NCBI GenBank assembly: GCA_050297855.1
Contig: JBNKTC010000005.1
Span: 1-64,000 of the forward strand
DNA from: SZUA-545 sp050297855
GTDB lineage: Bacteria; Campylobacterota; Campylobacteria; Campylobacterales; SZUA-545
Direction of reading: 5' to 3'
DNA length: 64,000 nt
Notes under the pieces: model-generated
What the model saw: only the letters and a program-made list of their open reading frames with translations
The model's database searches: none
What the model was told of the DNA's origin: nothing
Translations under genes and position numbers: made by a program
Shown here: positions 52,530 to 61,243 of the stretch, piece after piece
How the letters are laid out: every line of letters starts with the position of its first letter
Numbering within the stretch: the first letter of the stretch is position 1

Positions 52530-53366
52530 ATGCGTGTTGCCCTGGGACTTAACGAAGTATTGGTTCACGTCGATTACGAATCCCTGAATTATAAGATTAT
52601 CATGCAGTATGTGGAGAAGAACTTCTCCAATACCCTCAAGTTCACCAGTACGATCCTGATTTTTAACAATGATAAAGAGAAGTATAAAAAACAGTTTTTT
52701 CTTCAGTGGCTCTATGCATCGTACAAGAAGGCCAACCCGGATCTGATGCCGTCGTTTAAGAACAACCTTCTAAAGCGTATTCACCACCCGATTAAGATCC
52801 GGGTAACCAACAAAAAAGAGATGCTTAACAGTTTTAATATCACGATCAAACATATCCGGGAACGTCAGATCGCCCTGCGCATCGATGTGAAAAACTACCT
52901 GATGATCAACTATCTTAAACTGACGTTCCGCAAAGAGCTGCTTAAAAAGTCCAAAGACGGCATGGCCATCTCCATCGATATCGGTTCCGATACGACCAAA
53001 GCGAAGCTCAAAAAACTGCTGGGACGTAAAAAGATCCTGAGCTACCCCACCCACTTTATCTATGATGAAATATGGCTCAATGAACTGCTCCACCCCAAAG
53101 CCTCCGAGTCAGCCCGTTATCAGGTCGATGTCTATCGAGACGATTTTGTTGCCAGCTCCTATGAGTTGCTCAAAAGTTCCCCCAAAGATACGTTGGATGT
53201 CATTAAAAAACGTTACATCAAACTGGTCAAGAAGTTCCATCCCGACAGGATATACTCCCTTGATCACTCAAAAGTTGCCGAATTTACCGAAAAGTTTCAG
53301 ATGGTCCAGCGGGCCTACGAGGCGGTCAAAAAGGATAAAAAAAGCAGCCTCTCCCTGGCCAGTTAG
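52530..53366 (+). CDS. J-domain protein with unknown N-terminal region
   Basis: The start at 52530 has AAGGA 6 bases upstream and lies beyond the sigma-54 promoter. The 278-aa protein has a basic, helix/strand-mixed N-terminal region (residues 1-205) of no recognised family. A J domain at the C-terminus (about 210-270) has the HPD triad at 237-239 (YIKLVKKFHPDRIYS). J domains stimulate the ATPase of DnaK, so the protein probably brings Hsp70 to a specific client. DnaJ-like proteins of this C-terminal layout occur in other Campylobacterota; the placement behind cheB is notable. Confidence 0.85.
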   Translation: MRVALGLNEVLVHVDYESLNYKIIMQYVEKNFSNTLKFTSTILIFNNDKEKYKKQFFLQWLYASYKKANPDLMPSFKNNLLKRIHHPIKIRVTNKKEMLNSFNITIKHIRERQIALRIDVKNYLMINYLKLTFRKELLKKSKDGMAISIDIGSDTTKAKLKKLLGRKKILSYPTHFIYDEIWLNELLHPKASESARYQVDVYRDDFVASSYELLKSSPKDTLDVIKKRYIKLVKKFHPDRIYSLDHSKVAEFTEKFQMVQRAYEAVKKDKKSSLSLAS

Positions 53367-53374
53367 GGGTTGTC

Positions 53375-54874
53375 GTGCTGTTTGAATCCGCCAACGTTTT
53401 TTTCCTCAGCAAACAACCGGAAGAACACAAAAAATTTGCCACCTTTTTAAAAGAGTACAATGCGGATGTCCATTTTGTCTCCAAGGCTTTTAATCACGAA
53501 GAGGAACGATGCGATCTTTTGGTCGTAGACACGGACGGACTGACACTGAAGGAACTGACGCATTTCTTTGGCCACTGCGAGCCGGACACCCACTGCATCC
53601 CTATCGTCTATCTCCTCAAGGAGCGCAATGAAAAAAACGGCCTTCTCTTCCTTGAAAATTTCCGAGGCGGTGTGATCAGGGAACCGATTGACTATGATAA
53701 ATCACGAAAGCTGCTTGACAAGCAGTTCCATAATGTCGCCAACCACCACCGTCAGCTTGAAGAGCACCAGTACTACGAGGCCCTTTTGGAAAACTCCATC
53801 GTCTCCAAGACAGATCCCGAGGGGACGATCATTTTTGCCAATGAGAAGTTCTGCCGCCTGAGCGGCTATACCGAACAGGAGCTTTTGGGGAAAAACCATA
53901 ATATCATCCGCCATCCCGATATGCCGGATGAGGCGTTTAAAGATATGTGGGGGACGATCCTGCAGAAGCGTGTGTGGACGGGGAAAGTAAAGAATCTTAA
54001 AAAGGACGGTGGCTACTATATCGTCAATGCCATGATCATCCCCATACTGGATAAAAAAGGCGATATAAAAGAGTTTATGGCTATCCGGCATGATATTACG
54101 CAGGTGGAGGAGATGCGGCAGAAAATAGCCGATGAGCAGACGCGCCAGAGCGAGTTTCGCCATAAGCAGGAGATGCTTGAAGAGGTAAACCGTGCCAAGG
54201 ACGAATTCCTGGTGGTGTTTACCCACGAGCTTAAAACCCCCCTCAATGCCATCATTAATTTCAGTGAATATATTACAAAACATCTGCAAAAGAGTAATAT
54301 TGAGAAAAAAGAGAAATTGCTGGAGCTGATCGTCTCGGTACGAAAAAATGCCGGGAATATGCTGGAGAATATTATTAATATCATTGATATCTCCAAGCTG
54401 AAAGCAGGAAAACTGACCCTCCAGCCTACGCATATCAGACTTTCGGATATGCTGATGGATCTGGAACAGCGTTTTGCTCCCCTGACGAACGAATCGACGG
54501 TCGGCGTTATTTATAAGGTCGACAAGACTTGTGTCATCAAGGCGGACGAACGGCGCTTAAGCCAGGTTGTGGGAAATATCCTCTCCAATGCGATCAAATA
54601 CGGGAAGGGGAAAGTATTGGTTGAAGCAGTATGTGATACGAAGTATTTCCAGATCGCAGTAGACGATAATGGCCCGGGTATCAAGGATGTGTCAAAGATC
54701 TTTGACCTTTACGAACAGGGGGATGAAAACACGGTGACACGGACGACCCAGGGGACGGGGGTCGGACTCCATTTTGTCAAATATCTCTGCAAGGAGATGG
54801 CGATCGATATCCGTGTTGAAGAGTCTGAAAAACTGGGCGGTGCACGATTTGTCTTAAGGGGGAGAATAGGATGA
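53375..54874 (+). CDS. PAS-domain histidine kinase with degenerate N-terminal receiver
   Basis: The 499-aa cytoplasmic kinase has a receiver-like domain at residues 1-115 that keeps an Asp (D52 in LLVVDTDG) but lacks the acidic pair, and has REP where KP is expected. A PAS domain at 135-245 carries the aerotaxis-type block NIIRHPDMPDEAFKDMW. After a coiled coil, the kinase core has H284 in VFTHELKTPLNA, an N box (GNILSNAIKYG), DNGPGI and GTGVGLHFVK. It starts with GTG 8 bases after the J-domain gene and overlaps the next regulator by 4 bases, so the two are a likely kinase-regulator pair. Confidence 0.9.
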   Translation: MLFESANVFFLSKQPEEHKKFATFLKEYNADVHFVSKAFNHEEERCDLLVVDTDGLTLKELTHFFGHCEPDTHCIPIVYLLKERNEKNGLLFLENFRGGVIREPIDYDKSRKLLDKQFHNVANHHRQLEEHQYYEALLENSIVSKTDPEGTIIFANEKFCRLSGYTEQELLGKNHNIIRHPDMPDEAFKDMWGTILQKRVWTGKVKNLKKDGGYYIVNAMIIPILDKKGDIKEFMAIRHDITQVEEMRQKIADEQTRQSEFRHKQEMLEEVNRAKDEFLVVFTHELKTPLNAIINFSEYITKHLQKSNIEKKEKLLELIVSVRKNAGNMLENIINIIDISKLKAGKLTLQPTHIRLSDMLMDLEQRFAPLTNESTVGVIYKVDKTCVIKADERRLSQVVGNILSNAIKYGKGKVLVEAVCDTKYFQIAVDDNGPGIKDVSKIFDLYEQGDENTVTRTTQGTGVGLHFVKYLCKEMAIDIRVEESEKLGGARFVLRGRIG

Positions 54875-56178
54875 AAAAGATCAACGTACTGATTGTCGAC
54901 GACAATCCCGATAACAAGATGACACTGGAGCTTCTGCTGGAGGACTTCGATGAACTGCTTCTAGATGATGCAAACGACGGGCAGGAAGCGGTGGAAAAGT
55001 GCCGCACCAAGCATTATGACCTGATCTTTATGGACCTGATGATGCCGGTTATGGACGGGATAGAGGCGACGATGAAGATCCGAGAGTTTGATAAAAAATC
55101 GATGATCATCGCCGTAACCGCCCTGGATGATGAAAAATCGAAGGAGCGGATGATCCTCTACGGCGCCGAAGATTTTATCGTCAAGCCGATTGACTCAAAG
55201 GTCTTTGCCAAGCGTGTAAAAAACTACCTGGAGATTCTTGAGTACCGCCAGACGCGCACCTACGACAACGAAGCGGTCAATCTCTTTGAGAAACAGGTCT
55301 ATAACCGGAGCACGGTACTACGTGTATTCGACTACCCCAGCCTCGGCGAGTTCTGGGAGTATTTCCTCGCCAAAGAGAACAAGGCTGCCTACGGGATGAG
55401 CGACGGGGTGCGTGTCCTGTATGCCTTTGGTGCCTGGCTCCTTAGAAACGGGCGCAGTTTTACCTATATCAGTGAAGAGAACGATGATTACCTTTTCCTT
55501 TCCCAGACAGAGCTTGATATGATCAGTGAGACGGTCATCAAACACCTCCTGATAAAACACTATCCAGAAGGCTCCTACCTCGTCAACGAGGGTCTGCTTA
55601 CCCTCCGTCTGCCGAAAGTCTCCCGTGATGCCGCTCCGGTTCAAAAGCGAGAGAACAAAGAGCTTAGCAGCGATCAGAAAAAGGTCCTCAGAAAGACCCA
55701 TAATGAGAAGATCACAGCGGCAGAGTTCGTCCAGGAGAGCGCCATCGGCCTGATGGACAAGATCGAAGCACTGGAAGAGCTGGAAGACAGCATCGACCAG
55801 CTGCTCTTCTCCATGGAGGGGGAGAGTGCGACCAAGGAGAAGTTCGCTGAACTGGCCGATGGGCTCGTGGAGTACAACGAAGTAATCGATGCGATGATCG
55901 AGTTCCAGCACCTTGCTTTTGCCATCCAGTCCTTAACGGAGTTTTTAAGATCGATCGAGGATGATAAACTAAAAGGCGAGAAAACAAAAAAGATGGTATT
56001 ATTGTTGACGAATATGATATCGGACCTTTCCAGCTGGAGGAAAACGATCTTTATCCGCCAGGAGGCCAATGATATCCATTATCTCGATAGCTCCCTTTTG
56101 AGCTCCTGCCTGCAGATTGAAATGATCTTTAACGAGAATGAAATCGAAGAGGAGGATGACGGACTGGAGCTGTTCTAA
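54871..56178 (+). CDS. Response regulator with middle domain and novel shared C-terminal domain
   Basis: The 435-aa protein has a canonical receiver (IVDDN, D55 in IFMDLMMPVMDG, K105 in FIVKPI), a middle domain at about 130-250 rich in aromatic residues (YPSLGEFWEYFLAKE), and a C-terminal helical domain at about 269-435. That last domain is homologous to the end of the next gene: SSWRKTIFI, DIHYLDSSLLSS and the tail DDGLELF recur there with the same spacing. No DNA-binding or enzymatic motif is seen. It is translationally coupled to the PAS kinase. Confidence 0.85.
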   Translation: MKKINVLIVDDNPDNKMTLELLLEDFDELLLDDANDGQEAVEKCRTKHYDLIFMDLMMPVMDGIEATMKIREFDKKSMIIAVTALDDEKSKERMILYGAEDFIVKPIDSKVFAKRVKNYLEILEYRQTRTYDNEAVNLFEKQVYNRSTVLRVFDYPSLGEFWEYFLAKENKAAYGMSDGVRVLYAFGAWLLRNGRSFTYISEENDDYLFLSQTELDMISETVIKHLLIKHYPEGSYLVNEGLLTLRLPKVSRDAAPVQKRENKELSSDQKKVLRKTHNEKITAAEFVQESAIGLMDKIEALEELEDSIDQLLFSMEGESATKEKFAELADGLVEYNEVIDAMIEFQHLAFAIQSLTEFLRSIEDDKLKGEKTKKMVLLLTNMISDLSSWRKTIFIRQEANDIHYLDSSLLSSCLQIEMIFNENEIEEEDDGLELF

Positions 56179-56191
56179 GAAGCGATCCAGG

Positions 56192-57682
56192 ATGAAAACC
56201 ACACAGGATTTTACCAAAGAGTGTTCAGTCCTCTTTATCGACGATGTCGACCATGTAAGGGAGTTGGTGGAAAAGATGCTCCGGCGTCTTTTTAAGACCG
56301 TTTACGTTGCTGCAAACGGTGAAGAAGGGCTTAACCTCTACAAAGAAAAATCTCCCGATCTGATCATTACGGATATCAATATGCCTGTGATGGACGGTAT
56401 CGAGATGATCGAAGTGATCCGTACCGGGGATATCGAACAGAAGATCATCATCCTCTCAGCCCATAATGACCACTCTTTCTTTGAAAAAGCTGTCAATCTC
56501 AAGATCGACGGCTACCTGATCAAGCCGATCGATATGCAGATGCTGATGAAGGCTGTCGATAACAGTGTACGCCTTATCGTTCAAAAGCGCGAACTCGAGA
56601 CTCTCAATCGTCAACTGGAGAAACGCGTGGAAGAAGAGGTGGAAAAAAACAGCCAGAAAGACAAGCTGCTTATCTCCATGCTGACCAGCTTTCTCGAATC
56701 GAGTCCCAATCCCATCATCGCTTTTGAAGACAACATGGTAACCTTTGCAAACAACCGTTTTCTAACCCTATGCGGACGGAGTAAAGACGAAATAATCGGA
56801 AGCAATTACAAGATCGATGCCCTGTTCGAAAAGCGTAAAGGGTTTCTTCACTCCCTTAGCGAGATGAATAACGAGGAGCCGCATCGGAACAAGGTCTCTA
56901 TCTCTTCGGCACAGGGGCGCAGTATCTTCACACTTTTAGAGAGTGAAATTCCATCCTTCGGTGAAAACAAGCTGCAGGTCTATACGTTTAATGATATCAC
57001 GGTCAATGAGTACCAGAAACTGAAGATCGAACAATACAGCGAGCGGCTGGAAGATTATATCAAGGCGTTTCGGCGGGCAGCGCCCTCTCCCGAATCGAAG
57101 GAGATTGTGCCCCCTGCCAAACCCGATATCGCGGCACCGGTGGATATGAATGCCGTAAGGACACTGGATGATACGGAACACGAGGTACTGACTAAGTCCC
57201 ACCAGGGGCATGAAATCGCTTCGGATGAATATGCCAAAGAGATTGACAGTTATGTTCTTGAAGAGATCCAGGAGCTGACGGATCTGGAAAATGAGATCAA
57301 CGAGGAGCTTCTCGACATGGAAGAGTCCCAGGAGATCGGTCATGTACGTACGATCGCGGAGCGACTCGGACGCTATGCCTCTACCATCAGCCTCCTTTTT
57401 GAGTTTGCCGATCTCTCCTACGCCGTCAAATCTCTTTCGGATCTTCTGAATACTATTGATATGGAGAGTCTGGACCAATCGAAACAGCGTAAAATAAATC
57501 TCTACCTGAACAACATCGTGCTAGACCTGATCAGCTGGCGAAAAACCATCTTTATCGACCAGAATACCAAAGATATCCATTATTTAGACAGTTCCCTCTT
57601 TAGCGCTATCTTGCAGCTGGAACTGGTTCTGAACGAAGATAAGTCGGCCGTTGACGGTGGGGATGATCTAGAGCTCTTCTAA
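56192..57682 (+). CDS. Response regulator with PAS-like domain and the shared C-terminal domain
   Basis: ATG 56192 (CCAGG upstream, 13 bases after the previous stop) gives 496 aa. The receiver is intact (FIDDV, D61 in IITDINMPVMDG, K111 in YLIKPI). A coiled coil at 130-160 and a PAS-like domain at about 165-275 (PNPIIAFEDNMVTFANNRF) follow. A flexible Pro-rich linker (AAPSPESKEIVPPAKPDI) leads to the C-terminal domain at about 329-496. This domain is shared with the upstream regulator (ISWRKTIFI, DIHYLDSSLFS, tail DDLELF). Its end overlaps the converging glycosyltransferase by 15 bases. Confidence 0.85.
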   Translation: MKTTQDFTKECSVLFIDDVDHVRELVEKMLRRLFKTVYVAANGEEGLNLYKEKSPDLIITDINMPVMDGIEMIEVIRTGDIEQKIIILSAHNDHSFFEKAVNLKIDGYLIKPIDMQMLMKAVDNSVRLIVQKRELETLNRQLEKRVEEEVEKNSQKDKLLISMLTSFLESSPNPIIAFEDNMVTFANNRFLTLCGRSKDEIIGSNYKIDALFEKRKGFLHSLSEMNNEEPHRNKVSISSAQGRSIFTLLESEIPSFGENKLQVYTFNDITVNEYQKLKIEQYSERLEDYIKAFRRAAPSPESKEIVPPAKPDIAAPVDMNAVRTLDDTEHEVLTKSHQGHEIASDEYAKEIDSYVLEEIQELTDLENEINEELLDMEESQEIGHVRTIAERLGRYASTISLLFEFADLSYAVKSLSDLLNTIDMESLDQSKQRKINLYLNNIVLDLISWRKTIFIDQNTKDIHYLDSSLFSAILQLELVLNEDKSAVDGGDDLELF

Positions 57683-58792
57683 GCATGCTGTATAGAGCTT
57701 TTGGTGCTCTAGTACGATACTCTTTATATCAAACTCCGCCAACGCCTTTTTCCTGGCGTTTTCTGCCATCTTTTCATACAGTTCCCGGTTCTCCATCAGC
57801 TGGCTGATCTTTTGTGCCAGCGATCTACTCTCTCCCACCGGGACCAGGTAGCCGTTTACCCCGTCATCTACCACCTCCCTGCACCCCACTGCATCCGTTG
57901 TTATGACGGGCATGGACATGGATGCCGCCTCGATTGCCGTACGCGGCATACCCTCCCGGTATGAGGGTAAGACAAAAATATCGTTCGTCTTAAAAAGTGG
58001 TTTGACACTCTCCTGCCAGCCGACAAAACGGACGATCCCTTCTGCTACGGCTTTCTCCATAATTTCACGCGGTAGGTTATAAGGGTTCCCGGGGTCGTAG
58101 TCGCCGGCAATCGTAAATTCCGCCTCGTGATGGTGTTTTTTAACCTCCCTGGCTGCATCGATAAACTCTTTTATCCCTTTGTGGACCAGAAGTCTCCCGA
58201 CAAATAGGACCTTTTTGACTTCGCCGGCATCTCTATCCGTTTTCTGCCAGAGCCCTGTATCGATCCCGGAACCTTTGATCAGGTGTGTTTTTTCACGTGA
58301 AACAATATTCTTTCCGATAAAAAGTCGCATATCGTCACGGTTTTGGAATATGACGGCCGTACTCCAGCGAAATATAAACCGGTAGAGTGTGCTAATAAGG
58401 GTGCGTATCAGCAGAGCCTTGGCTCCTTTTTCGATAAAAAAGGAGCCAAGACCTGTCACGCTGCTGATTACGATCCGCGTGCCGGCAAGCCGGGCGGCGA
58501 TATTTCCGTATATGTTGGGCTTAACGGTAAAGGTGTGGAGTACATCGGGCGATATCTCGCGGAGTTTTTCGGCAATATTGCGGATTGTCCTAAACTCTTT
58601 GATCGGGTTGAGACTGCCACGCTCTATGCCATAGTCGACATGGATAATCCCGTCCTTTTGGAAGCGGTCGCTGTAGTCACCTTTGGGGCAGAGCGCATAG
58701 ACTTCCCACCCCGATGCTGCCATTGCTTTCATAATGGGCAGACGGAAGAGGTAGAGGTTAAAATCGACATGGCTTAAAAATACAATACGCAT
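57668..58792 (-). CDS. GT4-family glycosyltransferase (PglA-like)
   Basis: The 374-aa protein has the GT-B fold of family 4. Its N-terminus MRIVFLSHVDFNLYLFRLPI and the block TGLGSFFIEKGAKALLIR closely recall PglA, which adds GalNAc to lipid-linked bacillosamine. The C-lobe has VLFVGRLLVHKGIKEF and the E-x7-E motif in SYREGMPRTAIEA. A role in lipid-linked oligosaccharide or surface glycan assembly is likely; the PglF-type dehydratase at 5.8 kb could supply the sugar, but the two genes are far apart. Exact sugar specificity is not readable. Confidence 0.87.
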   Translation of the reverse strand: MRIVFLSHVDFNLYLFRLPIMKAMAASGWEVYALCPKGDYSDRFQKDGIIHVDYGIERGSLNPIKEFRTIRNIAEKLREISPDVLHTFTVKPNIYGNIAARLAGTRIVISSVTGLGSFFIEKGAKALLIRTLISTLYRFIFRWSTAVIFQNRDDMRLFIGKNIVSREKTHLIKGSGIDTGLWQKTDRDAGEVKKVLFVGRLLVHKGIKEFIDAAREVKKHHHEAEFTIAGDYDPGNPYNLPREIMEKAVAEGIVRFVGWQESVKPLFKTNDIFVLPSYREGMPRTAIEAASMSMPVITTDAVGCREVVDDGVNGYLVPVGESRSLAQKISQLMENRELYEKMAENARKKALAEFDIKSIVLEHQKLYTACLEEL

Positions 58793-58828
58793 CGTAGTCC
58801 CTTAAAAGTTACCCTAAAGAGTATTTAT

Positions 58829-60064
58829 TTACTCTTTATCGGACTCTTTTTCCCTTTCTCCCCGGATCATGTCTATCCACTCTCCCAATCTCTTTTCATA
58901 GCCAATGGGCTTATACTTAACAAAATGCAGTGGCTTTTGCAGGTAATCCTGTGCCACCCATCCTCCGAATGCATGGGGGTAGAGATAACCTGTCCCCCTG
59001 CCCATATCTTTGGCCCCGTGGAAATGGGCATCTTTCAGATGATCCGGGACCTCCAGCAGTTCCCCGCCCCTGATGGCAGCTAGGGCATCATCGATCGCTT
59101 CGAGGGCGCTGTTGGACTTGGGTGATGCGGCAAGGTAGATAGCCAGTTGGGAGAGTATGATCCGGCTTTCGGGGTATCCGATCTGACTGACGGCATAGAA
59201 GGTATTGGATGCCAGTGTCAATGCTGTGGGGTTGGCGTTGCCGATATCCTCGCTTGCCAGTATCAAAAGTCGGCGTGCGATAAAACGGGGGTCTTCCCCT
59301 CCCTCTATGAGACGTGCCAGGTAGTATATGGCGGCGTCCGCGTCACTGCCTCGAATACTTTTGATCATGGCCGATGCCAGATTGTAGTGGGTCTCGTTGC
59401 TGCTTGTGCCGTCATTGAGCGAGGTAGGTCGAAGGGATTTGAGCAGATCGAGCGTGATATTCTTAGACAGGTTGGCAGCACACTCCAGGAGGTTGAGCAT
59501 GGCACGGGCATCACCGCCGCTTGATACAATCAGATAGCTGTATGCCTCCTTGTCAACTGTCAGACCCATTTTTTTGACCTGACGGTCGGCAAGTTTTTCC
59601 AGGTCTGCTTCCTTTAGGGGCTTGAATTCAAAAAGCATCCCCCGGGAGCGTATGGCCGATGTCAGGGTAAAAAAGGGATTTTCTGTGGAGGCACCGATAA
59701 AGAGCGCATCGAAGTTCTCCATATAGGGCAGGATCACCTCCTGCTGGTTCTTGGCAAGACGGTGGACCTCGTCAATGAATATGACAGGTTTGATCAAGGA
59801 GCCCTTGTGTGCGTTAAGGACTTTGCGCAGTTCGTCAATCTTGAGGCTGGTCGCATTAAATTCGTAAAAGCTGCTGTCGAGGGTCTGGGCTGTCAGGCGC
59901 GCCAGGGTCGTCTTGCCTGTCCCGGCGGGACCAAAGAAGAAAGAGTGGGGGAGTTTCTCCTCCCGTAGAAGGCGGTAAAAGGGGGCATTCTCCCCTACGA
60001 TGTGCGGTTGCCCGACAAACTCGTCAAAGCTTTTGGGACGGACCGCATTTGCCAGTGGATTCAT
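58829..60064 (-). CDS. rarA: Replication-associated recombination protein RarA (MgsA)
   Basis: RarA is an AAA+ ATPase of the clamp-loader clade that acts at stalled forks. Walker A is GPAGTGKT (45-52), Walker B is VIFIDEVHRL, sensor 1 lies in LFIGASTENP, and sensor 2 in GGDARAMLN. The C-terminal tetramerisation part has IRGSDADAAIYYLARLIEGG. The 411-aa length is typical. Its start touches the stop of the YjbQ gene. Confidence 0.95.
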   Translation of the reverse strand: MNPLANAVRPKSFDEFVGQPHIVGENAPFYRLLREEKLPHSFFFGPAGTGKTTLARLTAQTLDSSFYEFNATSLKIDELRKVLNAHKGSLIKPVIFIDEVHRLAKNQQEVILPYMENFDALFIGASTENPFFTLTSAIRSRGMLFEFKPLKEADLEKLADRQVKKMGLTVDKEAYSYLIVSSGGDARAMLNLLECAANLSKNITLDLLKSLRPTSLNDGTSSNETHYNLASAMIKSIRGSDADAAIYYLARLIEGGEDPRFIARRLLILASEDIGNANPTALTLASNTFYAVSQIGYPESRIILSQLAIYLAASPKSNSALEAIDDALAAIRGGELLEVPDHLKDAHFHGAKDMGRGTGYLYPHAFGGWVAQDYLQKPLHFVKYKPIGYEKRLGEWIDMIRGEREKESDKE

Positions 60065-60459
60065 TAGCCCAGGACTTTGATGTACACGTCCCTTTCCCGC
60101 GGGCCGTCAAAATCTGCAAGGAAGATCCCCTGCCATTCGCCCATGACGATCGTTGCATCCTGGATGGGAAGGGTCGTGTTGGATCCCATGATGGCTGCTT
60201 TGATATGGGCTTCGGCGTTGTCGCCTACATGGTAGTACTTCTCCTCTGCGGGCGCTAGCTGATGCAGTTTGCCCAGGAGATCCCGGGTCAGATTGGGGTC
60301 GATATGCTCGCTCACAAAGACACTGCAGGTAGAGTGGGGTACAAAAATCAAAACGGCACCGTCTTTAAAGCCCGACTTGATGACCGCTTCTTTGATATCT
60401 TTTGTGATATCGATCATCTGGGTCTTATGTTTGGTGTTATAGGTCAGTTTCTGCATCAC
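60064..60459 (-). CDS. YjbQ/UPF0047-family protein
   Basis: The 131-aa protein has the family motifs FVPHSTCSVFVSEHID, the metal-binding YYHVGDNAEAHIKAAIMG and the late GEWQGIFLADFDGPRERD. Members show weak thiamine-phosphate synthase activity in vitro and bind metal with conserved His residues; the physiological role is unclear. The gene shares 23 bases with the pseudouridine synthase upstream and 1 base with rarA. Confidence 0.92.
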   Translation of the reverse strand: MMQKLTYNTKHKTQMIDITKDIKEAVIKSGFKDGAVLIFVPHSTCSVFVSEHIDPNLTRDLLGKLHQLAPAEEKYYHVGDNAEAHIKAAIMGSNTTLPIQDATIVMGEWQGIFLADFDGPRERDVYIKVLG

Positions 60460-61243
60460 GTGCTTCCTTTTTTGATTTTTTTAAAAATTTGTGCAACTGG
60501 TCATACTCTTTTTTATCGAGATACCGTACTTTCCCATCCGGAAGGGCGTTTAGTTCGATCCAGCCGTAAGCAACACGCTTAAGATCGAGGACATTCCGCT
60601 CAAAAAAGCCGAAAAAGCGCCGTATTTCGCGGTTTTGACCCTCACTAATGGTAACCCTTAGCCTGGAGTAGTTTTTGCTGTTTTTGATGATTTTAAAGTC
60701 ATTAAACGCGGCAAAATGCATCGACTTGATCTTGCTGTGGGCATGGGCACCCTTGGAGGCGTCATCGGCATAAAATCCCTCTTTCATTGCCGTGATCATC
60801 TCTTCGGTTACCGGTCCGTCGATTTTAATATTGTACACTCTCTCCAGGGAACTTTTCATTAAAGCGTCTGCTACCCTGGCCGCATCGGTCATGACCAGGA
60901 CCCCTTCGCTGGCAAAGTCAAGCCGTCCCACCGGCAGGAAGTGCGCGTATTTTTTAGGAAGGGAGTCGTAGATCGTTTTTCTGCCCTGGGGGTCTTTTTT
61001 TGTGACCAGTTCGCCCTTGGGCTTGGAGTAGACGATGACGGTAAACTCGTTGCTGGGTTCCTTTAGATAACGGCCGTTATAAAACAGCTTATCGTCGGGG
61101 CCTACCTGCCTGGCAGGATTGGTCTCGGTATGCCGCCCTACTTTGACTTTGCCTTCCTGGATCGCTTTGTCCGCCTCACGGCGGGAGAGTTTTGTCCGTT
61201 CGGCAATCGCTTTGTTCAGACGGGTGGTTGCCTCTTTTTTCAT
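60437..61243 (-). CDS. rluB: RluB/RsuA-type pseudouridine synthase
   Basis: The 268-aa enzyme has an N-terminal S4 RNA-binding domain (RLNKAIAERTKLSRREADK) and the catalytic domain with GRLDFASEGVLVMTDA, in which the Asp is the nucleophile for pseudouridine formation. EGQNREIRRFFG and LKRVAYGWIEL are conserved. RluB acts on 23S rRNA and RsuA on 16S rRNA; the present length suits the RluB/RluE group but the exact target is not certain. A basic tail follows (KFLKKSKKEARD). Confidence 0.9.
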   Translation of the reverse strand: MKKEATTRLNKAIAERTKLSRREADKAIQEGKVKVGRHTETNPARQVGPDDKLFYNGRYLKEPSNEFTVIVYSKPKGELVTKKDPQGRKTIYDSLPKKYAHFLPVGRLDFASEGVLVMTDAARVADALMKSSLERVYNIKIDGPVTEEMITAMKEGFYADDASKGAHAHSKIKSMHFAAFNDFKIIKNSKNYSRLRVTISEGQNREIRRFFGFFERNVLDLKRVAYGWIELNALPDGKVRYLDKKEYDQLHKFLKKSKKEARDAETDL

